This document shows positions 51,955 to 61,357 of a stretch of DNA of 64,000 bases, in pieces. The stretch spans positions 1-64,000 of the forward strand of contig NZ_JBLZFX010000024.1 in the NCBI RefSeq assembly GCF_050753345.1. The letters run 5' to 3'. The stretch is from Alkalinema pantanalense. Its GTDB lineage: Bacteria; Cyanobacteriota; Cyanobacteriia; Leptolyngbyales; Leptolyngbyaceae. Below the pieces are notes generated by a model. It made no database searches, had not been told where the DNA came from, and worked only from the letters and a program-made list of their open reading frames with translations. Within the stretch, counting starts at the first letter, position 1. Each line of letters opens with the position of its first letter. Position numbers and translations under genes: made by a program.

Positions 51955-52940
51955 GGTGTGAGAATTTCTAAGAGTTGTGCTGGAGTTAGCCATTGATCAT
52001 TTTTATCTGAACTGTATTGGAAGCCTTCCGGTACAGGTTGGCCTTTCTCGCCGATCGTATTCACAGTGAAGTCGTGAGCCATACTAAAGCTGATCGCCGG
52101 ACAAATAACATAGTGATCGGCAAATTCCAAGGTGAGGTGGTAGTCATCCGCTGGACACATAACCTCGTGTAGCTTTTCACCGGGTCGAATTCCCACCACT
52201 TTCGTGGGTACTCCCGGTGCGATCGCCTCGGCCAAATCCAGAATGCGCATCGACGGAATCTTCGGAACAAAAATTTCGCCCCCCTGCATCCGTTCAAAGC
52301 TTTTGAGCACTAAGTCCACCCCCTGGGGCAGGGTGATCCAAAAGCGGGTCATACGGGGATCGGTAATGGGCAACTCCGTGGCCTTCTCCTGCACCAGCTT
52401 TTGGAAAAAGGGCACCACGGAACCCCGCGAACCCACCACATTGCCATAGCGAACCACCGCAAACCGCGTCACCCGATCGCCTGCAATATTGTTAGCCGCA
52501 ACGAATAACTTATCGGAAGCCAGCTTGGTTGCGCCGTAGAGATTGATGGGACTGGCCGCCTTGTCGGTAGAGAGGGCAATCACCTTTTTGACGTCATTCT
52601 CTAGCGCCGCATCAATCACGTTATTCGCGCCGTTAATATTGGTTTTGATGCATTCCATGGGATTGTATTCCGCTGCGGGCACCTGTTTCAGCGCCGCCGC
52701 ATGAATAACGTAATCCACCCCCCGCATCGCTAAGCGCAGGCGATCGACATCCCGCACATCCCCAATAAAAAAGCGCATCACCGGATCGGGGAATTCCTGT
52801 GACATTTCATACTGCTTTAGTTCGTCGCGGGAATAGACAATTACTTTCTTCGGCTGGTAGTGTTCCAGCAGCGTTTTGACACACTGTTTCCCAAAGGAAC
52901 CCGTGCCACCCGTGATCAAAATCGTTTGATGATCAAACAC
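51951..52940 (-). CDS. pseB: UDP-GlcNAc 4,6-dehydratase (inverting)
   Basis: PseB starts the pathway by oxidising UDP-GlcNAc and inverting C5. The GTG at 52940 has GGAG 6 bases upstream and gives 329 aa: FDHQTILITGGTGSFGKQ (NAD site), YSRDELKQYEMSQ, HAAALKQVPAAEYNP, ALSTDKAASPINLYGATK and RYGNVVGSRGSVVPFF. A TTG at 52976 is too far and unusual. It is the first gene of the operon. Confidence 0.93.
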   Translation of the reverse strand: MFDHQTILITGGTGSFGKQCVKTLLEHYQPKKVIVYSRDELKQYEMSQEFPDPVMRFFIGDVRDVDRLRLAMRGVDYVIHAAALKQVPAAEYNPMECIKTNINGANNVIDAALENDVKKVIALSTDKAASPINLYGATKLASDKLFVAANNIAGDRVTRFAVVRYGNVVGSRGSVVPFFQKLVQEKATELPITDPRMTRFWITLPQGVDLVLKSFERMQGGEIFVPKIPSMRILDLAEAIAPGVPTKVVGIRPGEKLHEVMCPADDYHLTLEFADHYVICPAISFSMAHDFTVNTIGEKGQPVPEGFQYSSDKNDQWLTPAQLLEILTP

Positions 52941-53208
52941 AAGGCACTCCAACAAATTCTGCAAACTAGGGGGCAAGAGCAGGCATCAATGCACAGGATT
53001 GCAGCCAAACCGTTAAATAGCGAACGGTAGAGACTGTCTAGGAGCCTCAATGCAGATTCCAGTGCAAGGTATCTCTAAGATGCCCTTGACAAGGAACAAA
53101 CCCATCATTTTGCTGTTGGGTAATTTCCGCTAAATGTTAAGATTTTTCCGCCAAAGTGATGAGTTGGTATGCCCCAAGGCGACCCAGAAACGATCGAAAT
53201 GAATCAAA

Positions 53209-53240
53209 AACCCTGTCAGCAGCATGCTACTCACAGGGTT
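53209..53240 (-). terminator. intrinsic terminator behind pilT
   Basis: On the minus strand AACCCTGT pairs with ACAGGGTT and is followed by TTTTTGATTC. It lies about 65 bases past the pilT stop, in the 366-bp gene-free stretch before pseB, so pilT and the pse operon are probably separate transcription units. Confidence 0.75.
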
Positions 53241-53306
53241 AATAGGGCTAGCGGGTGAGATTTCGCTCACCCAAGCACGATCGGTCTGTACCAGCGCAGT
53301 CTTTTT

Positions 53307-54623
53307 CTAGACGGGGTGGTAATCACGGGCATTGGTGCCTTCAAAGGCATCCCGCGTCGAAGCGCGACCGGGATCGAACCCTTCGTTCCGTACACGACGG
53401 CGGAGGTCGCCCGCATCCGGACTGGATTTCACGGCATCATCCGGGCTAATCCGACCCAACAGCACCAGTTCGCACAGGGCTTGGTTCATGACCTGCATTC
53501 CTTCGGAGCCATCGGTTTCCATCAAGCGGAAGGCTTCCGTTTCATCACCCTTCAGGAGATAGTCGGCCATGGCCGGGGTATTCACCATAATTTCGTGGAC
53601 AGCAGTTCGACGCCCATCCGTGGTAGGCAGGAGTTGCTGGGAAATGACCGAAATTAAGGATTCTAAAATTTGGATCCGCATGGAAGCTTGCTCATCGGGG
53701 TTGTAGATGTTAAGCAAGCGGTTTAGCGTACCGATCGCGCTCTTGGTGTGCAGGGTTCCCAGTACCAAGTGCCCCGTTTGAGCTGCCTTGAGGGCAGTAT
53801 CCACCGTGACGCGATCGCGCATTTCCCCGATCAGAATGACGTCGGGGTCTTCCCGCAGAACCGCCCGCAGTGCGTGGGCAAATTCCTTGGTATGCAGTCC
53901 CACTTCCCGTTGGCTGATCAAGCACCGATCGGACTGGTGCACATACTCAATTGGATCTTCGATCGTCACAATGTGGCGGGTATCTGACTCATTTAAGTGA
54001 CGGATCATCGCCGCGATCGACGTCGATTTCCCCGATCCCGTTGGCCCAGTTACCAGAATTAATCCCTGGGGTTGGGCAATAAAGTGCTTCAGCACCTGGG
54101 GCAGCCCTAGGCCATCGATCGTGGGTACATCCAAGGGAATCAACCGGAACACGATCGCGCCTCCGGTCAAGCTATCAAAGCAGTTAACCCGACAGCGCAG
54201 GAAGCCGGGATAATAAATGGCCGTATCCAGTTCCTGGGTTTCCTCAAAGATTTCCCGCTGTCGGGGGTTAAGGATTTCATTCAAATACTGTTGAAAAACT
54301 TCCGGTGTAACAACGGAATACTCACGCTGCTGCACCATTTGCCCCCGCACTCGGAAGCGAGGCATTTCACCCACCCGGATGTGAATATCTGAAGCGTTCT
54401 TGGAATGGGCATCCCGTACCATCTGCTCGATCGTGTCACTGGTTGCACTGGCCTTAGCTGGTTCTGGCATCGGTGGTGCAGGGCGAGAGCGGGGAGTCAT
54501 CGGTTGCAAGGGCGGGGGCGGCGGCGCAACTGGCTCAGCTTGGGCACGCGGGGGCGGGGGAACGGGAACAGTCCGTGAATAGTCCCGCTGATTTTTATCG
54601 TCCGGAGAGTTAAATTGATTCAT
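53307..54623 (-). CDS. pilT: PilT-type twitching ATPase with proline-rich N-terminus
   Basis: PilT-type ATPases retract type IV pili. From ATG 54623 the 438-aa protein has a Pro-rich 60-residue head (VPVPPPPRAQAEP), then DAHSKNASDIHIRVG, LDTAIYYPGFLRCRVN, Walker A VTGPTGSGKSTSIAAMI, the Asp box TIEDPIEYVHQS, Walker B LREDPDVILIGEMRD and the His box TGHLVLGTLHT. Its layout is nearer to PilT2 than PilT1 of Synechocystis, a call of moderate certainty. No other pil genes are in the window. Confidence 0.9.
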   Translation of the reverse strand: MNQFNSPDDKNQRDYSRTVPVPPPPRAQAEPVAPPPPPLQPMTPRSRPAPPMPEPAKASATSDTIEQMVRDAHSKNASDIHIRVGEMPRFRVRGQMVQQREYSVVTPEVFQQYLNEILNPRQREIFEETQELDTAIYYPGFLRCRVNCFDSLTGGAIVFRLIPLDVPTIDGLGLPQVLKHFIAQPQGLILVTGPTGSGKSTSIAAMIRHLNESDTRHIVTIEDPIEYVHQSDRCLISQREVGLHTKEFAHALRAVLREDPDVILIGEMRDRVTVDTALKAAQTGHLVLGTLHTKSAIGTLNRLLNIYNPDEQASMRIQILESLISVISQQLLPTTDGRRTAVHEIMVNTPAMADYLLKGDETEAFRLMETDGSEGMQVMNQALCELVLLGRISPDDAVKSSPDAGDLRRRVRNEGFDPGRASTRDAFEGTNARDYHPV

Positions 54624-55249
54624 AGAAAGCCTATTCCAGTAATACGCCCCTAACCTCAATGACTAAGAGACTGGTTGGATGAAAACCCACTTCAACCCTT
54701 ATTGCAAAGAGAAGAATTAAATGGGCAGTTGCATAGACACAAAGATCACTAATTGGAATGATATTTAAGTTCAGGTTCAATCAGTTTGAGTAAACTCCCC
54801 TCAAAACTTAAATAGTCATGGTTCCCTATATATTAACGGGTTCCTAAGAATGTATCTAAAAATTCCGAAGTTGAGAGGAATGAATAGGGATTCTTCATGT
54901 TTTGTGAGTCGAATCTGGGCCAAATTTCGTGATCTGTTAATGGTTTGATTAAAATTTTGGGTTCTTTAAAGAAAAGATAAGAAGCAGTTAGAATTTCTAC
55001 TTTTACTGCGATGTCTCCAGTCGCATCTACCTAAATCTAGAAATCCTACACGACTTCCCTAGGATTGCTCCAATATTTTAAGGGGGTCAATGGAATTTCA
55101 ATGGGATTTTAATGGGGCTCCAGTCAGAGATTTTGATGGAGCAACGCCAGCCCCCATTGATTTTTTCAGCCATTGATTTCTAGCCATTGATTCCTAGCCA
55201 TTCATATGGCCTTCGTGAATCTTGCCCATCTACCTGATCATCAACACCT
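54624..55249. other. gene-free AT-rich stretch between pilT and the DUF58 gene
   Basis: Upstream DNA of two diverging genes. It is AT-rich (ttaaagaaaagataagaagcag) with no recognisable repeat or structured RNA, and probably holds both promoters. No gene is seen. Confidence 0.6.
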
Positions 55250-56398
55250 ATGCGTCTAGGTCAGCCATGGTTCGATCGCTTAGAACGAAGCTGGGCAAAG
55301 CCTGCCTACAGTGGGGGCTTACTCGGTTGTCTCGCGATTTTCTTTTTCATTGCCGCAACAAATACGCTATCCGGTTGGCTGTATGTCATGAGTGGTGTGA
55401 TTTTTGCGCTGTTGGGGCTAGCTTTGCGGCTAGTCATGCAGAATGTCCAAGGCATTCGAGTCGATCGCCATGCCATTGAACCCGTGACCGCAGGAGACCC
55501 CTTACAAATTCGACTGGAGATTCACAATACAACTCGCCGACCCAAGACACTCCTCAAAGTCGAAGATCGCATTCCCCCCGCCTTAGGCCAGATCCAGACA
55601 CAGGTTCTCGAAACCTTTGCCCCCCGATCGAGTTACACCTTGGCCTACGAGCAGCCCACCACGCAACGGGGCATCTATCGCTGGCAAACGGTGGATCTGC
55701 GAACAGGGGCTCCCTTGGGCTTGTTTTGGGCAAGGCGACCCCAACCCTGTCCCAGTGTGGCGATCGTCCATCCAACGGTACTCTCGCTGCAACGCTGTCC
55801 CATGATTGATCAACTGGGGCGGGATATGAGCCTTCAGTTTAACAGCGATCGACGGATCCAGTCAGCCACGGAAGGAGTGACGCGATCGCTGCGGCCTTAC
55901 CGTTGGGGGGATCCCATCCGGTTGATTCATTGGCGTACCAGTGCCCGCTATGGTGAACTGCGGGTGCGGGAGTTGGAGCTTTTTACCGCTGGACAAGAAG
56001 TCGTGATTTGTTTGGATAGTGCCCGATCGTGGGTACCCGAAGACTTTGAGCAAGCGGTCATTGCAGCGGCTTCGCTCTATTTCTATGGTCAACGGCAACA
56101 ATTGCGGATGTCTCTGTGGACTGCGGGAACGGGGTTAGTCCAGGGTGATCGGGCTGTTTTGGATGCCCTGGCCGGGACAAATCCCAATGAACTGGTCTAC
56201 GCGGAAAGTTTGCCGGATTGTCCCATTATTTGGTTGACCCCCAATGCTGAAAGCGTGGGGACTTTGCCGTCCAGTAGTCGTTGGCTGCTCTGGTCTGCCC
56301 AAGAGGTCAGTGCGGGTCAGATCCCTGCATCGTCCCATCCTGGCCTGTGGGTGCAGCCCGATCGACCGCTGGTTCAACAATTACAGGCGGATATTTAG
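55250..56398 (+). CDS. DUF58 domain protein
   Basis: The 382-aa protein has two N-terminal membrane helices (LLGCLAIFFFIAATNTL, LYVMSGVIFALLGLALRLV) and the DUF58 core YRWGDPIRLIHWRTSARYGELRVRELE, followed by a vWA-like part (VVICLDSARSW). DUF58 proteins accompany MoxR ATPases, but no moxR gene is adjacent. The family acts at the membrane; role here unknown. Confidence 0.88.
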   Translation: MRLGQPWFDRLERSWAKPAYSGGLLGCLAIFFFIAATNTLSGWLYVMSGVIFALLGLALRLVMQNVQGIRVDRHAIEPVTAGDPLQIRLEIHNTTRRPKTLLKVEDRIPPALGQIQTQVLETFAPRSSYTLAYEQPTTQRGIYRWQTVDLRTGAPLGLFWARRPQPCPSVAIVHPTVLSLQRCPMIDQLGRDMSLQFNSDRRIQSATEGVTRSLRPYRWGDPIRLIHWRTSARYGELRVRELELFTAGQEVVICLDSARSWVPEDFEQAVIAAASLYFYGQRQQLRMSLWTAGTGLVQGDRAVLDALAGTNPNELVYAESLPDCPIIWLTPNAESVGTLPSSSRWLLWSAQEVSAGQIPASSHPGLWVQPDRPLVQQLQADI

Positions 56399-56462
56399 AT
56401 GGGAAATTTCTAGCACGGGATTCCCAATGCAGGGTTCAAGTGTATTGTGTCCTGACTAATGC

Positions 56463-56647
56463 AACGTAAGTTCGATGAATTCGTGGTGCGGATCGATCGT
56501 CGGGGCTGCTCCGCAGCGAAGATCGGGGAACTTCTCCCCGCCCCCCTGCCTTGTCAGGGGACTCTACTCCCCCGACACCCCCCGAAAGTGAATTCTGCGC
56601 CCAAGCACAGGGGATTTGTGCGGGACAATTTCGTTAGTTAAACTCAC
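56463..56647. mobile_element. ~185-bp MITE-like element, copy 1
   Basis: This is the reverse of the element at 62634-62821. The shared body includes gctgctccgcagcgaagatc, a GC-rich segment and the ggggggtgtcgggggag block. The left end AACGTAAGTTCGA is one base off the other copy's terminal repeat, the right end is damaged. It lies within 2 bp of the stop codon of the Uma2 gene. Confidence 0.85.
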
Positions 56648-56648
56648 A

Positions 56649-57197
56649 CTAACGCAACAGCTGAGTCACTTCAACGGCAATTTCGGGAAACGCCAAAGGT
56701 GAGATCGTGTCTTGGGTCAGGGTCAGGTCAGTGGTGTATTGCCCTGTCTGGAGGGCACGAAAGACCCGCAGATGAAAATCCTGGAGATTGACCACCCAGT
56801 ATTCTTGAATCCCTGCTTCTGCATAGATCCGCTGCTTTTGCCCCAAATCCTTTGCCAGGGTTGACTGGGCGTATTCAATTAGCCAAAAAATATCCTCAGG
56901 GTAGGGATGATGGTTTCGATATTCCATACCCAACGGTTTGACGATCGCTAAATCTGGCTGGGGTTCAGAGTTGTTAGGCAAGGTGATGGGTTTGGCATCT
57001 CGAATCTGGGCCCGATCGCCGAGTAACCGTCGGAGGTAGTCCGCTGCATCGCTGCTAAAGGCCGCATGGGCTGTTCCTTCCGGTGCCATGACAACCAGAT
57101 CTCCTTGCAACAATTCCACAGGCTGCTCATCAAAAATTCCTGCTTCGATAGCCGCATGGTATCGATCGATTGACCACTTGTAGAGGGTTACTGTCAT
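56649..57197 (-). CDS. Uma2 family PD-(D/E)XK nuclease
   Basis: The 182-aa protein shows the Uma2 pattern: ELLQGDLVVMAPEGTAHA (Glu), SEPQPDLAIVKPLGMEY (Asp) and LIEYAQSTLAKDLGQKQRIY (Glu-x-Lys). Uma2 proteins are numerous in cyanobacteria and have a restriction-like nuclease fold; targets are unknown. ATG 57197 gives the expected N-terminus; a frame seven codons longer overlaps the divergent region. Confidence 0.9.
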   Translation of the reverse strand: MTVTLYKWSIDRYHAAIEAGIFDEQPVELLQGDLVVMAPEGTAHAAFSSDAADYLRRLLGDRAQIRDAKPITLPNNSEPQPDLAIVKPLGMEYRNHHPYPEDIFWLIEYAQSTLAKDLGQKQRIYAEAGIQEYWVVNLQDFHLRVFRALQTGQYTTDLTLTQDTISPLAFPEIAVEVTQLLR

Positions 57198-57304
57198 GCT
57201 GGCAAGGGTTTTACCCAATCTATGGTTTTACCTACTGTCTAGATTTGACGCCATCTTCCCAGGCGATCTATTCTGCATCCATTACAACACGAGGCGAGTT
57301 TCCC

Positions 57305-57760
57305 ATGGGGAATGCATTTCCGGCGGAACTGTGGCAAGGAATTGAGGCGTTCAACCAGGGAAATTTCTATGCTTGCCACGATATCTTAGAGGCCATTTGG
57401 TTTCAGGCGGAAGAAGCAGATAAAAAGTTCTACCAAGGCATTTTGCAGATTGCTGTGGGGCTGTACCACTTTGGGAATGGTAACTGGCGCGGAGCCGTGA
57501 TTTTGATGGGAGAAGGGCTGAGTCGGCTGCAAGGCTATCTCCCAGACTATGCAGGGCTGGATTTAGAACAGCTCACCCAGGATGCTGGAGACCTGTTGAG
57601 TACCTTGCAAACCCTAGGAGCCGATCGGGTAGGCGATTTGGTTCTGTTGGCTCCAGAAGATGCGGCGATCGCGCCTCCCCCAGAGGACAAAACTTTACAA
57701 GACAAGGTGATTCGATCGCGTCCTCTGATCCAGAAAGTCGCCGTTTCGGGGGAAGAATAA
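57305..57760 (+). CDS. DUF309 domain protein
   Basis: FNQGNFYACHDILEAIW and FYQGILQIAVGLYHFGNGNWRGAVILMGEGL are the DUF309 signature, a small helical fold; function unknown. ATG 57305 gives 151 aa. Longer frames exist upstream but are not supported. Confidence 0.9.
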   Translation: MGNAFPAELWQGIEAFNQGNFYACHDILEAIWFQAEEADKKFYQGILQIAVGLYHFGNGNWRGAVILMGEGLSRLQGYLPDYAGLDLEQLTQDAGDLLSTLQTLGADRVGDLVLLAPEDAAIAPPPEDKTLQDKVIRSRPLIQKVAVSGEE

Positions 57761-57905
57761 GGATAGGATCACCTCGTTAAAGCCCAGTGGTGATCCCGTT
57801 GAAGGGACTCTTCTGTCTCTATAGATCCTGGAGAAACTTTATTCCAGAGCGCCGCGTCTCAGGAAATCAGTGGCTGTGTTAGTATCCCTTTGTACTGAAA
57901 TTGCT

Positions 57906-58517
57906 ATGCAATCGCTTCCTCAACCGTCGCCATCTCGCCAAACCACCATGTTGTCAAAGCTTCGCTCAATTACCACCCGCTGCGGCCTATTAGTACTTCT
58001 ACCGATCGCCACATTTTCGACCGGGATCACGTTGCCCAGCGCGATCGCCGCGTCCCAACCCGCGCCTGCCAGCAGCGGCCCACAGAATCCTCAGGCCATG
58101 CAGCTCAAAGCGAACGTCACCGAAGCCAATGCCAAAACGGGCGTGGTTGTGGCCCGAGGCAATGTGCAAATTAATTACCCCGCCCGAAAAATTCAAGCTA
58201 CCGCTGCCCAAGCAGTTTACTTCAGCAAAGAAGGGCGCATTGTCCTGAGTGGGGATGTTTATATTCTCCAAGAAGGCAATAGCCTGCGGGGAGAAACGGT
58301 GACCTACTTGGTCAATGAAGGGCGGTTTGTCGCACTCCCGGAACAGAACCGTCAAGTGGAAGCCATTTATCTGGTGCCTGAAACGGCAAACGCGGCTCCA
58401 GCCCCAGCTCCGGTGCCCGTGAATCCCGCCCCAGTCAAGCCTGCTAAAATGCCGTTTCCCAGCGCTCCCAAAGCCACACCCATCAAACCTGCTGGTGAAT
58501 CTTCTCCCAAATCTTAG
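57906..58517 (+). CDS. lptA: LptA/OstA-like periplasmic lipopolysaccharide-transport protein
   Basis: The 203-aa protein has an N-terminal signal (LSKLRSITTRCGLLVLLPIATFSTG, cleavage near AIAAS) and one OstA-type beta-jellyroll: LKANVTEANAKTGVVVARGNVQI, AAQAVYFSKEGRIVLSGDVYI and GNSLRGETVTYLVNEGRF. LptA bridges inner and outer membranes. A Pro/Ala-rich tail follows. lptB and lptF/G follow downstream, which supports the call. ATG 57906 is chosen. Confidence 0.85.
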   Translation: MQSLPQPSPSRQTTMLSKLRSITTRCGLLVLLPIATFSTGITLPSAIAASQPAPASSGPQNPQAMQLKANVTEANAKTGVVVARGNVQINYPARKIQATAAQAVYFSKEGRIVLSGDVYILQEGNSLRGETVTYLVNEGRFVALPEQNRQVEAIYLVPETANAAPAPAPVPVNPAPVKPAKMPFPSAPKATPIKPAGESSPKS

Positions 58518-58728
58518 ATAGCGATCAACCGGTGTTAGAAAGTGATAGAAAGGGCTAAAAATCGCTGTTGGGTGTCCCTCAATCTGCGGATTTAGGGCAT
58601 TGGTTGTGCGCGTTACAGGAAAATTGGGCAGGATGTGCTGGAATCCGCCTACTCTCGTTCCAAGATTAAATGGGGCATAATCAGAAACGTGTGGTGGCCC
58701 TAGCAACGAGATCGTTCAGGAGCGAGAC

Positions 58729-59454
58729 TTGAAGTTAGTACTCGAAAATGTCCATAAATCCTATGGTGCACGGTCGATCGTTAGCCGTGTGAATTTATCC
58801 GTTGCCCAAGGTGAAGTCGTAGGGCTCCTAGGCCCCAATGGTGCTGGAAAGACGACAACGTTCTACATGGCAACTGGGCTAGAAAAGCCCGATGGTGGCA
58901 AAGTTTTGCTGAACGATGGAGACATTACCCAGTTACCCATCCATCAGCGAGCCCGATTGGGGATTGGCTACCTGGCTCAGGAAGCCAGCATCTTTCGCTA
59001 TCTCACCGTTCAAGAGAATATTCGCCTAGTTCTAGAACAAACCAATGTGGGACGGAACCGAGAAGCCCGCCTCTGGGAACTGATTCAGGAATTTCGGTTG
59101 GAAAAGGTAGCGAATACGTTGGGCGTTCAGGTATCCGGTGGGGAACGGCGGCGGACTGAGCTAGCCCGCGCTCTGGCGGCTGGCCCCGATGGCCCTAAGT
59201 TTCTGCTGCTGGATGAACCCTTCGCAGGGGTGGATCCGATCGCGGTTGCTGAAATTCAAGACATTATTGCCAAACTGCGCGATCGCCACATTGGCATCCT
59301 AATTACCGATCACAATGTGCGCGAAACCCTAGAAATTACCGATCGGGCCTACATTATGCGGGATGGACAAATTTTGGCCTCTGGTAGCGCTGAGGAACTT
59401 TATGCCAATCCCTTAGTTCGTCAATACTATCTGGGGGATAACTTCCAGCCATAG
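58729..59454 (+). CDS. lptB: LptB ATPase of the LPS exporter
   Basis: ABC ATPase that powers lipopolysaccharide extraction from the inner membrane. Walker A LLGPNGAGKTTTFYM, Q-loop YLAQEASIF, signature VSGGERRR and Walker B FLLLDEPFAGVDP are intact over 241 aa. The start is TTG 58729: AGGAG lies 6 bases upstream and no ATG is near. Confidence 0.95.
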   Translation: MKLVLENVHKSYGARSIVSRVNLSVAQGEVVGLLGPNGAGKTTTFYMATGLEKPDGGKVLLNDGDITQLPIHQRARLGIGYLAQEASIFRYLTVQENIRLVLEQTNVGRNREARLWELIQEFRLEKVANTLGVQVSGGERRRTELARALAAGPDGPKFLLLDEPFAGVDPIAVAEIQDIIAKLRDRHIGILITDHNVRETLEITDRAYIMRDGQILASGSAEELYANPLVRQYYLGDNFQP

Positions 59455-59659
59455 TCGATCGTTCATGTCGATCGTTCATGGAGATTGTCCATAGCGATTG
59501 GCCATCGTCTGCAAGTTGGGTTTTAGCCCTATCCCGTCCAGTTTAAATCTAGGGAGAACTGACCAGCGTAGTTCTTGCTGGTACCCTATCTAGAAACCCT
59601 TTGATCCTCCCTGCCCGCCCTATTGTGTGCCCTATTTGTCCTGACATGTCCTGCAAACC

Positions 59660-60823
59660 ATGACTGCAACTCCGTCTTTCCGTCCTGCCTTTCCGGGCAT
59701 TGCTGTCCTCGATCGCTATTTGGCAACTCAGCTCACCATGCCCTTTCTATTTGGGGTGGGAGCGTTTTCGTCGATCGGGGTCTCCGTGGGGACGCTGTTT
59801 GACCTGATCCGCAAGATGACCACGATGAACCTGCCGTTGGACGTTGCGGTGCAGGTGTTCTTTTTGCAGTTGCCCTACTACATCAGTTTGGCACTGCCGA
59901 TGTCCACGTTGCTAGCTACACTCATTCTCTACAGCCGTTTGTCTACGGATAGTGAATTAATTGCACTGCGCAGTTCGGGAATCAGTCCCTATCGCTTGAT
60001 TTTGCCTGCGGTTGCGTTGAGTTTTTTCATTACAGGCATGAGCTTTGCCTTCAGTGAAGCGATCGTTCCGGCGGCTAAATACCGCGCTACGGTGACGCTA
60101 GAACAGGCACTGAATGAAGATAATCCTAAATTTCAGGAATCGAACATTCTCTCCCCTCAGTTTGAGGAAGTCAAACGCCCGGATGGGACAAAAGACCGCA
60201 TCCTGACAAGGTTATTCTACGCGAGCAAGTTCAATGGCCGGGAAATGCAGGGACTCACGGTTCTCGACTTTTCCAAGGAAGGCTTAAATCAAATTATTGC
60301 AGCCCAGTCCGCTATGTGGGACAACAAGCAGGGCACTTGGGATTTCTTTAATGGAACTATTTACCTCGTAGCACCCGACGGCTCCTACCGGAACATTGTT
60401 AAGTTCCAACAGCAGCAGCTACAACTACCTCGCACCCCGTTGGATTTAGCCAACCGCAAAAAAGATTGGGAGGAGATGACCGTCACGGAATTACGGGAAG
60501 CCCAAGAACTCTCTGCCCAGAGCGGGGATGATAAACAGGTGCGTAAGTTTGATCTACGGATTCAGCAGAAACTAGCCATTCCCTTTATTTGCTTGGTGTT
60601 TGGTTTGGTGGGTGCCACTTTGGGAATGCGCCCCCAGCGACGATCGGGCAAAGGAGCCAGCTTCGCCATCAGTGTGCTAATTATTTTTGGCTACTATATT
60701 CTGCTCTTTCTCTGCGATGCGATGGGAAATTTGGAAATTTTAGCGCCTGTTGTAGCAGCTTGGTTACCCAATCTCATTGGTTTGAGCATTGGCGGCTTTC
60801 TGCTAACTCGTACTGCGAAATAG
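59660..60823 (+). CDS. LptF/LptG family LPS export permease
   Basis: The 387-aa protein has the YjgP/YjgQ layout: six membrane helices, three before (LTMPFLFGVGAFSSIGV; FLQLPYYISLALPMSTLLATL; ILPAVALSFFITG) and three after a periplasmic beta domain (FKFQQQQL-type region; FDLRIQQKLAIPFICLVFGLVGATLGMRP). Cyanobacteria typically have a single such gene, so it may work as a homodimer with LptB. It completes the lptA-lptB-lptF/G set. Confidence 0.9.
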   Translation: MTATPSFRPAFPGIAVLDRYLATQLTMPFLFGVGAFSSIGVSVGTLFDLIRKMTTMNLPLDVAVQVFFLQLPYYISLALPMSTLLATLILYSRLSTDSELIALRSSGISPYRLILPAVALSFFITGMSFAFSEAIVPAAKYRATVTLEQALNEDNPKFQESNILSPQFEEVKRPDGTKDRILTRLFYASKFNGREMQGLTVLDFSKEGLNQIIAAQSAMWDNKQGTWDFFNGTIYLVAPDGSYRNIVKFQQQQLQLPRTPLDLANRKKDWEEMTVTELREAQELSAQSGDDKQVRKFDLRIQQKLAIPFICLVFGLVGATLGMRPQRRSGKGASFAISVLIIFGYYILLFLCDAMGNLEILAPVVAAWLPNLIGLSIGGFLLTRTAK

Positions 60824-61357
60824 GTTGAGGGAATAGCGTACTAAATAAAATTCCAAGGGAACGGAATAAGTAGCTGAGTGAACGGGTAGACAGGGATCAA
60901 AATCGGAGTTGCAGTCTCAATTTTGATTGTTGAAACTTTTCCTAATAAACATCATCAAAATTGAGAAAACATTAATTTCTATCTCTCTAGATCAGCATTC
61001 TTTGTCTCGTTGCATCTTTTTGATCTTACTGATTCCATTTCAGCGTTTTGATCACATTTCAGTGACTGCATCGTACCTTTTGCTCATACCTAGGGTTTAT
61101 CTGTCACCGTCAAGATAGTTCCTACTGTCTACTACTGCCGACCAACCAGGATTAGAAAGAACCCCAGACAGCCCGGGGACAGGAGCTCTTCAACAAGGTG
61201 ACAAGGAAGGGTGTTATGCAGCCAGTCTGTCAAGGGCAAGCTAAGATCAAACTACTCGGGGCTTCAACTCAATGGGGGCTATTTGGTTGGGTTCCAGCCG
61301 ATCGCATCTAAGCCATTGCATCTCGATCGATTCTCAATCTTTATTTGAGCTTCTTCT
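60824..61357. other. gene-free stretch, one weak small ORF
   Basis: Upstream DNA of the Pro-rich gene. At 61216-61311 a 31-codon frame (MQPVCQGQAKIKLLG start) has AGGAAGGG in front of its ATG and could be a leader peptide or small protein. Nothing else was seen. Confidence 0.4.
61216..61311 (+). CDS. possible 31-aa small ORF
   Basis: The frame opens at ATG 61216 with a strong Shine-Dalgarno match 6 bases upstream and closes at TAA 61309-61311. No family is recognised. The good ribosome site is the only support. It ends 46 bp before the proline-rich gene. Confidence 0.2.
   Translation: MQPVCQGQAKIKLLGASTQWGLFGWVPADRI

Noticed and set aside
57999..58706. 235-codon minus-strand frame opposite lptA
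   Set aside because: It overlaps a well-supported lptA gene and shows no domain.
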